Origin: Arachis hypogaea
Taxonomy: Eukaryota; Streptophyta; Magnoliopsida; Fabales; Fabaceae
Direction of reading: 5' to 3'
NCBI RefSeq assembly: GCF_003086295.3
Contig: NC_092044.1
Coordinates: forward strand, 72,344,528-72,408,527
Length of the DNA: 64,000 bases
Positions 1 to 10,191 of this stretch are shown piece after piece. The notes under the pieces are model-generated. The model worked only from the letters and a program-made list of their open reading frames with translations. It ran no database searches and was not told where the DNA came from. The first letter of the stretch is position 1. Each line of letters opens with the position of its first letter. A program made the position numbers and the translations under genes.

Positions 1-1321
1 GAGCTACAGAAGCCCAATTGATTTGCTCTTAATTGCGTTGGAAAGTAGACATCCTGGGCTTTCCATCAATATATAATAGTTTATACTTTGCTCGAGTTTT
101 GATGACGAAAATTGGCATTTAACGCCAAATTTCTACCCTATTCTGGTGTTAAACGCCAGAACTGGGCTAAAAGCTGGAGTTAAACACCCAAACTGGCACA
201 AAAGCTGGAGTAAAACGCCAAGAATAGGCTATGCATGTGAAAGCTTCATTTCTTAGCCCAAACACACACCAAGTGGGCCCCAGAAGTAGATTTCTGCACT
301 ATCTATCTTAGCTTACTCATTTTCTGTAAACCTAGGTTACTAGTTGAGTATAAAAATTACTTTTAGAGATTCATTCAGCACCTCATGACATTTTTACATC
401 TGAATTTTGTATCTTCCACAGTATGAGTCTCTAAACCCCATGGTTGGGGGTGAGGATCTCTGCTGTGTCTCGATGAATTAATGCAATTACTTCTGTTTTC
501 TATTCAATCACGCTTGTTTCCGTTCTAAAATACTCACTCGCACTTAACCATGATGAATGTGATGATCTGTGACACTCATCATCATTCTCAACTTATGAAC
601 GCATGCATGACAACCACTTCCGTTCTATTTGTAATAGCTTGAGTGCGTATCTCTTAGGTTTCTGGTTCACGAGTTTGATTGCCTCTCCTGACAACAGAGC
701 GTTCAAATCCGTGAGGCCAGAATCTTTGTGGTATAAGTTAGAATTAATTGGTAGCATTCTTGAGATCTGGAAAGTCTAAACCTTGTCTGTGGTATTCTGA
801 GTAAGATCTGGGAAGGGATGATTGTGACGAGCTTCAAACTCACAATTGTTGGGCGTAGTGACAGCGTGCAAAAAGATCAATGGATCTTATTCCAACATAA
901 GTGGGAACCGATAGATGATTAGCCATGTACATGGACCTTTTTCACTGAGAGGACAGATGGTATCCATTGACAACGGTGATCCACCAACATACAGCTTGCC
1001 ATGGAAGGAGTCTTGCGTGTGTGATGAAAAAGACAGTAGGAAAGCAGAAATTTAGAAGACAGAGCATCTCCAAAACTCCAACCTATTCTCCATTACTGCA
1101 CAACAAGTATTTATTTCATGCTCTTTTACTTTTCGTGATTAAAACTAAGAACCATTATTGATATCCTGACTAAGAATAACTAGATAACCATAGCTTGTTT
1201 CAAGCCGGCAATCTTCGTGGGATCGACCCTTACTCACGTAAGGTATTACTTGGACGACCCAGTGTACTTGCTGGTTAGTTGTGCAGAATTGCAAAATTGT
1301 GATTGTAATTTTCATGCACTA
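1..1321 (+). mobile_element. Partial Athila-type LTR (left edge of window)
   Basis: This aligns along its whole length with positions 11559-12879 of the RT1 3' LTR, so the first ~264 bases of the LTR lie outside the window. It ends in cacta where the related LTRs end in cacca. A TATA-like box lies at 349-356. Several short palindromes of the GGCGTT/AACGCC type lie at 113-222. The conserved block near the LTR end (gggatcgacccttactcacg and following) is at 1219-1290. It is followed not by a primer-binding site but by the flanking sequence X, so it behaves as a 3' LTR or solo LTR. No coding capacity is supported. Confidence 0.88.
349..356 (+). promoter_or_regulatory. TATA box of LTR promoter
   Basis: TATAAAAA lies about 613 bases into the LTR (counting the missing start) and is shared with the RT1 3' LTR at 11907-11914. 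It is the only TATA motif at a position conserved between the LTRs here, so it probably marks the U3/R junction. The transcription start itself cannot be seen. Confidence 0.5.
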
Positions 1322-2103
1322 GTCCACGGACGCGTTCCCCTGCCGGCGTACGCGGAGGTGCGTTTTGCATTTCTCATGTACGCACGCATCCTCTCGCGCA
1401 CACAGGACATCCAACCCAAATAGAATGCCCGCCACGTGTGAGGCTGGTGTACATGAGTTATGCATGGTGGCCAAAATTGTAAATACCACAGAATTTCAGT
1501 TTTATACCCCAAACTCCGACGCGCATAACTTTTTTGTTTTAAAACATTTTTCATCCGTTCTTCAAACGGTGTAAACCTCTCGGACCAAATTTTTATTCTA
1601 AATAAGTTTGGTAAAAATTGGAGGTCCAGAGGCTAAGTTATAATTTGTCAAAGTTGGTCAAAAATCAAATATTTCATTAAATTTACAAACCTCAACTTTC
1701 AAAACATACTCATCCCAATCCTTTCAAAACTTACCAAAATTGCCTCAAACCAAGTTCAATCCTTCCTTAAGACCCCTTATTTATGTAATAAAACACCAAT
1801 TCACAATTATAATCTATTTTAATAAAATAATTTATATCCAAGGAAACAATATACAAAATCATCAACTCATGCATATACACATCATCAAGTTTCACAAAAT
1901 TTACATTATTTCACCAACAACCTCAAATCGCCAAGCCTCATAAATACCAACCCATCTCAATCATTAACATCAATAGTCAATCCTATCTTACGGTTAACTA
2001 GCCTAAGTTTTCACGACAAATTATATTTTAGTTACGAGAAACCGAAACCATACCTTGGCCGATTCTCCGTTAATCCTGGAACACCTTATGTATACACCAC
2101 ACC
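1322..2103. repeat. Flank 'X', copy 1 of a duplicated 782-bp segment
   Basis: This is non-coding sequence beginning gtccacggacgcgttc. It is repeated as 12880-12895 plus 14530-15295; both copies total 782 bases once the inserted solo LTR and its extra TSD copy are set aside. By eye they differ at a few percent of positions. Copy 1 ends abruptly at cacacc|ttcaagcc, where the last 123 bases of an LTR begin; copy 2 continues into unrelated sequence. It looks like degraded older repeat DNA of unknown origin. Confidence 0.85.
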
Positions 2104-2226
2104 TTCAAGCCGGCAATCTCCGTGGGATCGACCCTTACTCACGTAAGGTATTACTTGGACGACCCAGTGCACTTGCTGGTTAGTTGTGCGGAATCGCAAA
2201 ATTGTGATTGTAATTTTCGTGCACCA
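2104..2226 (+). repeat. RT1 truncated 5' LTR (last 123 bp only)
   Basis: This corresponds exactly in length to 12757-12879 of the 3' LTR and ends in gcacca directly before the PBS spacer. There is no TG...CA LTR start: the left border is a junction with X. The junction shows essentially no microhomology. Confidence 0.9.
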
Positions 2227-2232
2227 AGTTTT

Positions 2233-2250
2233 TGGCGCCGTTGCCGGGGA
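2233..2250 (+). other. RT1 primer-binding site (tRNA-Asp type)
   Basis: TGGCGCCGTTGCCGGGGA begins 7 bases after the LTR end. Athila elements use the 3' end of tRNA-Asp, and this string is that family's characteristic PBS. The identical string occurs in RT5 and RT6. Confidence 0.88.
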
Positions 2251-2998
2251 TTGTTCGAGTTTGGACAACTGACGGTTCACCTTGTTACTTAGATTAGGAA
2301 AATTGTCTTTTTGATAGTTTAAAGTCTTTTTATTTTCTTTTCAAAAGCATTTTCAAAAATCTTATTTTTCTTTATTAATTTCTTTTCCTTGAGTCTAGTT
2401 TCATGTTTTAAGTTTGGTGTCTTTTGTTGCTTTTTATCTTATACATTTTCGAATTATTAATGTTCAAGGTACAAAAATTTTTAAGTTTGGTGTCCTTTGT
2501 GGTTTTATTTTCTTAAAAATTTTCAAAATTTGTTCTTGGTGTTCATCTTGACATTTAAATTTTTCTTGTTTGTTTCCCTTGTGTTGATCTAAAAATTCTA
2601 AGTTTGATGTCATTTTGTGATTTTTCTCTTTCCTCATAAAATTCAAAAATTAAAAAAAATATTTATCCTTTCCTTTAATTGCTCATAATTTACAAAATTT
2701 TAGTCTTATTCTATTATTATGATTGAAAAATTTTAAGTTTCGTGTTTTCCTATTAAGAAAGTTCAACATTTAAAATTTTGAAATCATATATTTTTCAAAA
2801 CTCCCTAACCACTTCTTCTCTCTTCATTTTTCGAAAATCCTCACCCAAAATTTTTTTTCAAATATTTTAATTAATTAATTATTTTAGTTTTCAATTTTCT
2901 TTTATTTTCAAAAAAAGAAAAATAAATAAATAATAAATACAATAAAAATAAATAAAAAATTCTTTGTTTACAATCAACATCATATCCCTTTCTCCAGC
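2251..2998 (+). other. RT1 T-rich leader with spaced AAGTTTGGTGT motifs
   Basis: This is a non-coding leader between PBS and gag, rich in T and in tttcaaaa runs. The string aagtttggtgt occurs at 2410-2420 and 2483-2493, with one-mismatch copies at 2600-2610 and 2735-2745. This is the same string that precedes the 3' LTR. No ORF is supported. Confidence 0.6.
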
Positions 2999-3849
2999 AT
3001 GGATCTAAGTGGAAATGAACAGTCCAGAAGGACTTTCGGGTTATATGCTAATCCCACTACTGCTTCATATGGGGGTAGTATCTGTATTCCCCCCTTAAAG
3101 CTAGTAATTTTGAGCTAAACCCTCAGCTCATTGTCATGGTGCAACAAAATTACCAGTATTCCAGTCTTCCACAGGAAAAATGTACTGAGTTTCTGGCACA
3201 ATTCTTACAAATTGTTGACACAATACGTGATAAGAAAGTAGATCAGGATGTCTACAGACTATTACTGTTTCCATTTGCTGTGAAAGATCAAGCTAAGAGG
3301 TGGTTAAATAACCAACCTACAACAAGCATAAGAACATGGAAATAGCTGTCAAAAAAATTCTTGAATCAATATTTCCCTCCTAAAAGGATGACACAACTAA
3401 GGCTGGACATCCAAGGCTTCAAACAAGGAGATAATGAATCTCTTTATGAAGCCTGGGATAGGTACAGAGAGATGCTAAGGAAATGCCCCTCTGAAATATT
3501 TTCAAAATGGGTGCAGTTAGACATCTTCTACTACGGGCTTACAGAAAAAGCTCAAATATCTCTAGACCACTCAGCTGGTGGATCTATACACATGAGAAAA
3601 ACAATTGAAGAGGCTCAAGAGCTCATAGATATGGTTGCTAGAAATCAGCATATATATTTAAATAGTGAGTCCTCCATGAAAGAAGAAGCTAAGGCAGTAT
3701 CCACTGACTTTAGTCCTCAGGAACAAGTTGCTGAATTCAATCAGCAACTATCTTCTATAACAAAACAGTTAGCAGAATTTAAGGAGATGCTACAAGAAAC
3801 CACAAATGCCAATAAGGATATGGAAACACAATTGAATCAGACAAAATAG
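2999..3849 (+). pseudogene. gag: RT1 gag (broken)
   Basis: This is the structural Gag that forms the cytoplasmic particle. It starts with ATG at 2999 (MDLSGNEQ), is out of frame by about 3100, then reads with similarity to RT5 Gag (NFELNPQL; LLLFPFAVKDQAKRWL; FPPKRMTQLRLDIQGF; LDIFYYGLTEKA; LDHSAGGSIHMRKT). The conserved middle is a Retrotrans_gag domain. It is broken by the early frameshift and a TAG at 3343-3345 inside that domain. The C-terminal part to 3849 is coiled-coil-like and Gln/Glu-rich. No CCHC zinc knuckle is seen, as in the intact RT5 protein. The reading continues, with further stops, into the palindrome-coded linker and protease. Confidence 0.85.
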
Positions 3850-4024
3850 CAGTTATCAAAACAGATAATAGAAGAGTGCCAAGCAGTTCAATTAAGAAGT
3901 GGAAAAATATTAAATACCTCAACTCAAAGCAGTAGAAAGCCAAGAAGATAACAACTGACAGAGAATAAGCAAACTGCCACCCAAAATCCCTCTGAGGACA
4001 GTAAGAGCCCAGAGAAGAATAATT

Positions 4025-4230
4025 TTGGCGTTCAAACGCCAGAAAAGGGTGAAAAACTGGCGTTGAACGCCCAATGGATGCCCATTCTGGCGTTCAAATG
4101 CCAAAAAAGGATGAAAAATTGGCATTAAACACCAAATCCATGTCCAATTCTGGTGTTCAAACGCCAGAAAAGGGTGGGAATCTGGCGTTAAACGGCCATC
4201 CATCCCCCAATCCTGGCGTTCAAACGCCAA
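4025..4230 (+). repeat. Palindrome array inside RT1 gag-protease linker
   Basis: Seven copies of an imperfect palindrome of the form TGGCGTT-N-AACGCCA are spaced roughly 25-35 bases apart. Part of the array lies in an open frame (4074-4367) and is read as repeats such as GVQTPEKG and LALN. The equivalent place in the intact RT5 ORF has no such array. Confidence 0.85.
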
Positions 4231-4316
4231 TGAGGGATCAGACACCTGCAAGTGCTGATAGTAACCCCTCTAAGAAGGCATCTCCAACCACCTCTCTAGG
4301 AAATAAACCTGCAGCA

Positions 4317-5204
4317 ACTAAAGTTGAAGAATACAAAGCCAAGATGCCTTATCCTCAGAAATTCTGACAAGCGAAACAGGATAAACAATTTACCCGCTTT
4401 GCAGACTATCTCAGGACTCTTAAAATAAAGATTTCCTTTGCAGAGGCACTTGAGCGAATACCCTCTTATGCTAAGTTCATGAAAGAGATCTTAAGTCATA
4501 AGAAGAATTAGAGGGAAACTGAAAAAGTCTTCCTCACTGAAGAGTGCAGTGCAGTCATTTTAAAGAGCTTACCAGAGAAGCTTAAGGATCTCGGGAGCTT
4601 TATGATACCATGCACATTGGAGGGTACTTGTACCAAGACAGCTCTATGTGATCTTGGGACAAGTATCAACCTAATCCCTGCATCCACTATCAGAAAGCTT
4701 GGCTTGACTGAAGAGGTCAAACTAACCCGGACCTGTCTTCAACTTGCTGATGGCTCCATTAAATATCCATCAGGCGTAATTGAGGACATGATTGCCACAA
4801 TTGGGCCATTTGCCTTTTCCACTGACTTTGTAGTGCTGGAGATGGAAGAGCACAAGAGTGCAACTCTCATTCTAGGAAGACCTTTCCTAGCAACTGGACG
4901 AACCCTCATTGACGTCCAAAAAGGGGAAGTGACCTTGAGAGTCAATGAGGATGAGTTTAGCCTAAATGTTGTTGAAGCAATGAAGCATGCAGACACATCA
5001 AAAGACTGCATGAGTGTTGATATTATTGACTCCCTGGTAGAGGAGATCAATATGGCTGAGAGTCTCGAATCAGAGCTAGAGGACATCTTTAAAGATATTC
5101 AGCCTGATATGAAGGAACCAGAGGAAATAAAAGAACCTCTGAAAACTCCTCAGGAAGAGGAAAAACCTCTTAATCCGAGCTCAAACCACTACCACCATCC
5201 CTGA
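4317..5204 (+). pseudogene. RT1 aspartic protease region (broken)
   Basis: This is the retropepsin that would cleave Gag-Pol. Translation gives the pre-protease segment FADYLRTLKIKISFAEALE, then ALCDLGTSINLIPAS at about 4643-4687, where the catalytic Asp sits in CDLGTS instead of the usual DTG/DSG. The flap and the ILGRPFLATGRTLIDV block follow (about 4870-4915). Stops at about 4365 and 4509 separate it from gag. The stretch 4602-5204 is open for 200 codons and ends in an acidic, Glu/Pro-rich linker leading to RT. The same DLG variant occurs in RT2 and RT5, so it is lineage-specific, not a mutation. Confidence 0.85.
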
Positions 5205-6684
5205 AATATACATTTATGGGAGAAAGTGACACTTTTCTTATAATCATAAGATCTGCTTTAGAGCCACAGGAAGAGAAAGCACTAATTTAGGTGCTAAGGA
5301 CACACAAGACAGCTCTTGGGTGGTTCATAAGTGATCTTAAGGGTATTAGCCCAGCCAGATGCATGCACAAGATCCTATTGGAGGATAATGCTAAGCCAGT
5401 GTTTCAACCACAGAGGCGGCTGAATCTAGCCATGAAGGAGGTGGTGCAGAAAGAGGTCACTACATTACTGGAGGCTGGAATTATTTATCCTATTTCTGAT
5501 AGCCCCTGGGTGAGCCCTGTCCAAGTTATACCCAAAAAGGGAGGCATGACAGTAATACACAATGAAAAGAATGAACTGGTTCCTACAAGAACAGTTACAG
5601 GGTGGCATATGTGTATTGACTATAGAAGGCTCAATACAGCCACCAGAAAGGATCATTTTCTTTTACCATTCATAGACCAGATGCTAGAGACGGCTATTCA
5701 GGTTATAACCAAATTGTAGTAGATCCTCGGGATCAAGAGAAAACAGCATTCACATGTCCATCTGGAGTATTTGCCTACAGAAGAATGCCTTTTGGTCTGT
5801 TCAATGCGCCAGCAACCTTTCAGAGATGCATGCTCTCTATCTTCTCTGATATGGTGGAAAAATTTCTAGAAGTCTTCACGGATGACTTTTCAGTATTTGG
5901 AGACTCATTCAGCTCCTGTCTTGATCATCTAGCACTTGTTCTGAAAAGGTGCCAAGAGACTAACCTGGTTTTAAACTGGGAAAAATGTCACTTTATGGTG
6001 ACTGAAGGAATTGTCCTTGGGCATAAAATTTCGAACAAAGGAATAGAGGTGGATCAAGCTAAGGTAGAGGTAATTGAAAAATTACCACCACCCACCAATG
6101 TTAAGGCAATCAGAAGTTTTCTGGGACATGTAGGATTCTATAGGAGGTTTATAAAGGATTTTTCAAAAATCACAAAACCTCTGAGTAACCTACTAGCTGC
6201 TGATACACCATTTGTCTTTGACACAGAGTGTTTGCAGGCCTTTGAGACTCTGAAGGCTAAGTTGGTCACAGCGCCTGTCATTTCTGCACCAGACTGGACA
6301 TTACCATTTGAACTAATGTGTGATGCCAGTGATCATGCTATTGGTGCAATGTTGGGACAGAGGCATAACAAGCTTCTGCATGTCATTTACTATGCCAGCC
6401 GTGTTCTAAATGACGTACAGAAGAACTACACAACCACAGAAAAGGAACTGCTTGCAGTGGTTTATGCCATTGACAAGTTTAGATCCTATTTAGTAGGATC
6501 AAAAGTGATTGTGTACACTGACCATGCTGCTCTCAAATATCTACTCACAAAGCAGGATTCAAAACCCAGGCTCATAAGAAGGGTGTTGCTTCTGCAAGAG
6601 TTTGATATAGAAATAAGAGACAAAAAAGGGACAAAGAACCAAGTGGCTGATCACTTGTCCCAGATAGAACAAGTGGCAGGAGCG
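5205..6684 (+). pseudogene. pol: RT1 reverse transcriptase-RNase H (broken)
   Basis: RT fingers and palm: GWFISDLKGISP, EAGIIYPISDSPWVSPVQV and CIDYRRLN (about 5310-5640). A 34-base deletion at about 5690, compared with RT2, removes the region around the first catalytic Asp (LDGYSGY) and shifts the frame. Reading resumes at 5785 with [15 protein letters not shown] and the second active-site motif, here FTDDFSVFG at about 5875, with Thr where RT2 has Met. The connection domain ([15 protein letters not shown]) and RNase H ([46 protein letters not shown]) are well kept to about 6660. Not functional because of the deletion. Confidence 0.88.
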
Positions 6685-8030
6685 TTCCTCCCTTCCACTG
6701 AGATCTCTGAAACCTTCCCCGATGAGCAACTCTTTGCCATTCAGGAAGTGTCATGGTTTACAGACATTACAAACTATAAAGTTGTGAGATTCATACCCAA
6801 GGAGTACAGTAGGTAGCAAACGAAAAAATTGATCTCTGATGCAAAGTACTACTTGTGGGATGAGCCATATCTCTTTAAGAGATATGCAGACAGAATAATC
6901 CATAGATGCGTGCCTAGAGAAGAAGCACAGAAGATCCTATGGCATTGTCATGGATCATAATATGGAGGACATTTCAAAAGTGAGTGAACAGCCACAAAAG
7001 TCCTCCAATGTGGCTTCTACTGGCCTACCCTCTATAGAGACTCCTGAGAGTTTGTACGTAACTGTGACAGTTGCCAGAGAGCTGGTAATCTGCCTTATGG
7101 TTACGCCATGCCTCAACAAGGGATCCTAGAGATCGAGTTGTTTGACATATGGGGTATTGACTTTATAGGGCCTTTCCCACCATCATACTCAAACACTTAT
7201 ATTCTGGTGGCAGTGGACTATGTATCTAAATGGGTTGAGGCAATTGCAACACCCACCAATGATACTAAGACAGTGCTAAAATTCCTCCAGAAATATATCT
7301 TCAGCAGGTTTGGTGTCGCTAGAGTACTAATCAGTGATGGGGGCACTCATTTCTACAATAAACAGCTTTACTCTGCTATGGTCCGATATGGAATTAGCCA
7401 CAAGGTAGCAACTCCATATCATCCACAGACAAATGGGCAGGCTGAAGTCTCTAATAGAGAACTAAAAAGAATCCTGGAATGGACTGTAAATGCCCGTAGA
7501 AAGGATTGGGCAAAGAGCTTGGATGATGCTCTGTGGGCATACAGAACAGCATTCAAGACTCCTATAGGAACTTCTCCATACCACTTTGTGTATGGCAAGG
7601 CCTGTCATCTGCCCGTGGAACTGGAGCATAAGGCCTACTGGGTAACCAGATTCCTAAACCTTGATGCCAAATTAGCTAGAGAGAAAAGATTGCTCCAGCT
7701 GAATGAGCTAGAGGAATTCAGACTCAATGCTTTCGAAAATGCAAAAATTTACAAAGAGAAAGCAAAAAGGTTGCATAACAAGAAATTGTCATCCAGAGTC
7801 TTTGAGCCAGAACAGAAGGTTCTGCTATTTAATTCTAGGCTCAGATTATTCCCTGGGAAATTAAGATCCCGTGGAGGGGACCATATGTGATTACAAGAGT
7901 GTCACCATATGAATATGTAGAGCTTCAGGATATTGACTCTGACAAAAAGTTCATTGTTAATGGACAGAAAGTCAATCATTATCTTGAAAGCAATGTTAAG
8001 CAAGAATACTCAAAACTGAGACTAGATTAA
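6685..8030 (+). pseudogene. RT1 integrase (broken)
   Basis: This is the DDE integrase that would insert the cDNA. The N-terminal HHCC zinc-binding part is recognisable but has stops at about 6815, 6958 and 6985 (pieces [21 protein letters not shown]). The core is open at 7108-7890: Asp in [10 protein letters not shown], Asp in LISDGGTHF, Glu in [11 protein letters not shown]. Then come [21 protein letters not shown] and a basic tail. A frameshift near 7875 separates the last ~50 codons, which end at TAA 8028-8030. No chromodomain follows, as expected for Athila. Confidence 0.85.
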
Positions 8031-8056
8031 AGCTCAGTAAGGTCCAGCTAAAGACA

Positions 8057-8090
8057 TAAAGAAGCGCTTGCTGGGAGGCAACCCAGGCAT
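8057..8090 (+). other. Conserved post-pol hairpin (RT1)
   Basis: Sequence gaagcgcttgctgggaggca with the stem-loop CTGGGAGGCAACCCAG at 8071-8086. It lies 40 bases after the pol stop. The same block follows the last gag/pol ORF in RT2 (about 31461-31495), RT5 (48331-48368) and, on the minus strand, RT3 (37404-37436), although RT5 and RT3 have no pol. See findings. Confidence 0.7.
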
Positions 8091-8224
8091 TGGTAAAGTT
8101 TATTTGTTACTTAAATAATAATTATAGGAGTTTGATATAAATTATCTTCAATATTGATTCTCAATTACAGAAGTTCACAGAGTTACAGAAGGATTCAGAG
8201 CATAAAACAGAAAAAAGAGCTCAT

Positions 8225-8523
8225 TGGCACGAAAACGCCAGTAAGGGGTATTTTGGGTGTTAGATGCCAAAATGGGCACCATTCTGTGCGTTTAATGCCA
8301 GTAAAGACACCTTTCTGGGCGTTAAATGCCAGAATGGGTACCATTCTGAGCGTTTAATGCCAGAATTGCAGCATCCTGGGTGTTTAGAAAAACGCCCAGT
8401 GATAAAGGCTTTCTGGCATTTAACACCAGCCATGGTACCTGGCTGGGCGTTAAACGCCCAAAAGAAGCAGCAAATGGGCGTTAAACGCTAGAATGGATGC
8501 CATTCTGGGCGTTTAACGCCAGG
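8225..8523 (+). repeat. Post-pol palindrome array (RT1)
   Basis: About nine copies of GGCGTT-N-AACGCC-type palindromes (for example ctgggcgttaaatgccagaa and ctgggcgtttaacgccagg) alternate with short spacers. The open frames crossing it (8154-8491) are fortuitous. Confidence 0.85.
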
Positions 8524-8984
8524 AATGTGGAGGGGAGGAAGTTTTGTTTCCAACTCAATTTTTTTTCAAATTTTCATGTTTCCATCCAAAATTTCTTGCA
8601 TAAACATGTTTCAAATGATCATCTTTCAGTTTCAATTTCAAAAAAAAAAATTAAAAATAAATTTTTAATCCTAAAAATCTTTCTCAAATCTTCTTCAACT
8701 TCTTTTCAAATATTTTTCAAAACTCATCTATCTTTTTAATTTCTTCTCAAATCTTTTTCAACTCATCATACTATCTTTTCAAATTCAGATTTATCTTTTT
8801 CAAATCCCTCTCATATCTCTTCAATTTTAAAATTGCATCTTTCATATCATATTTATCTTTTACAAATCATATCTTTTTCAAAATTTTCGAACACACCCCC
8901 TCCCTTTTAAATTCACAGTTGGCCTCCCCCTCTCCTCCACAACCCGAATTTAACTCTCCTTCTATTCCTCTTCTTTCCTTTCTT
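8524..8984 (+). other. Pyrimidine-rich tract before RT1 third ORF
   Basis: Non-coding, dominated by T and C with repeated tttttcaaatc-like units, becoming almost pure pyrimidine just before 8985 (ttctttcctttcttttg). The equivalent tracts in RT2 and RT5 also end directly at the hairpin cassette. It could be the polypyrimidine part of a splice acceptor. Confidence 0.5.
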
Positions 8985-9019
8985 TTGCTTGAGGACAAGT
9001 AAACATCTAAGTTTGGTGT
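8985..9019 (+). promoter_or_regulatory. Internal hairpin + AAGTTTGGTGT cassette (RT1)
   Basis: The inverted repeat ttgcttgaggacaagtaa (8985-9002) is followed six bases later by aagtttggtgt (9009-9019). It lies 37 bases before the ATG of the third ORF. A second copy of the same cassette precedes the 3' LTR (11258-11292). Confidence 0.75.
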
Positions 9020-9056
9020 GTTTTTCGTGATTATTGAGCAAAGATTCACTAAGATC

Positions 9057-10191
9057 ATGGCTCCTAAGGGAAAACAAACCACTTCAAGAGGCAAAAAACA
9101 GAACACTCCAAAACCACTTTGGAATCAAGAGAGGTTTTTAACCAAAGAACATGCAGACCATTACCACAAAATAATAGGTCTAAGGTCAGTGATCCCAGAA
9201 GTTAAATTTAATCTGAAAGAAGACGAATATATGGAGATCCAAGAGCAGATTCGAAACAGGGACTGGGAAATTCTAGCTAATCCTGAGACAAAGGTGGGTA
9301 GAAACATGGTTCAGGAATTCTACTGAAATCTGTGGCAAACAGATAAGCAGAGAATGACTGGAACCGCCTTCTATACCTTTCAAACTATGGTTAGAGGGAA
9401 GATTATTTACTTCTACCTAGACAAAATAAGAGAGGTCTTCAAGCTGCCTCAACTACTAGATGATCCAGAATCCTTTAATAGGAGAATGGTGAGATTAGAT
9501 AAGCGCTTGGACCAAGTTCTAGAGGACATATGTATCCCTGGAACCAAGTGGATAACCAACACAAAGGGTGTCCCAAATCAACTCAAGAGAGGAGATCTCA
9601 AACTAGTCGCTAGGGGCTGGCTAGACTTCATTGGGCATTCTATACTGCCTACCAGCAACCGTTGTGAAAGTCACTGTCAAAAGAGCAGTGATGATCCATT
9701 GCATTATGCTGGGAAACAAAGTGGAGATTCATCATCTGATTTCTTGTGAGCTTTACACAATTGAAAACAAAAACTCCATTGATGCCAAATTGGCTTACCC
9801 AAGCTTAATCTCTCTGCTATGTAAAGATGATGGAGTAAAGATGGAAGTGGATGAATATATCCCAGTCGACCACCCAATCACCAAGAAGTCAATGAATGGA
9901 CAACAAGTGCCAGATAACTCCATCAAAAGAAGGGTGCAGGAGTTCCTCCCTGAAATCTCTTAAATTGACTACTGGACCCACCTAGAAGCATCTATCACCA
10001 AGCTGCAAGAAGTCATGGATCAAATGAAAGAAGCACAGCAAAATCAAAATAGCATACTCTACAAACTGCTTAAGGAACAAGAGAAGCAAGGGTGTGAACT
10101 ACAGGAGCTGAAGCGCCAGAAGCTGTCCCTTGAAGGACCAGACACACCACAGATTGAAGGAGCATCCATCTCCCAAAATAAAGGTTGTTAA
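9057..10191 (+). pseudogene. RT1 third ORF, plant transposon-protein domain (broken)
   Basis: Start ATG at 9057 (MAPKGKQTTSRGKK), chosen because RT2 and RT5 begin the same way (MAPK). The basic N-terminus is followed by the block VIPEVKFNLKEDEY, VQEFY, TMVRGKIIYF, RLDQVLEDIC and GDLKLVARGWLDFI. I place this with the family annotated 'putative plant transposon protein domain' (the name is from memory); Athila literature treats a third ORF here as env-like. I see neither signal peptide nor membrane segment. The C-terminus is coiled-coil-like (LQEVMDQMKEAQQNQNS). Broken by TGA at 9325, a frameshift at about 9665 and TAA at 9961. Confidence 0.75.
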
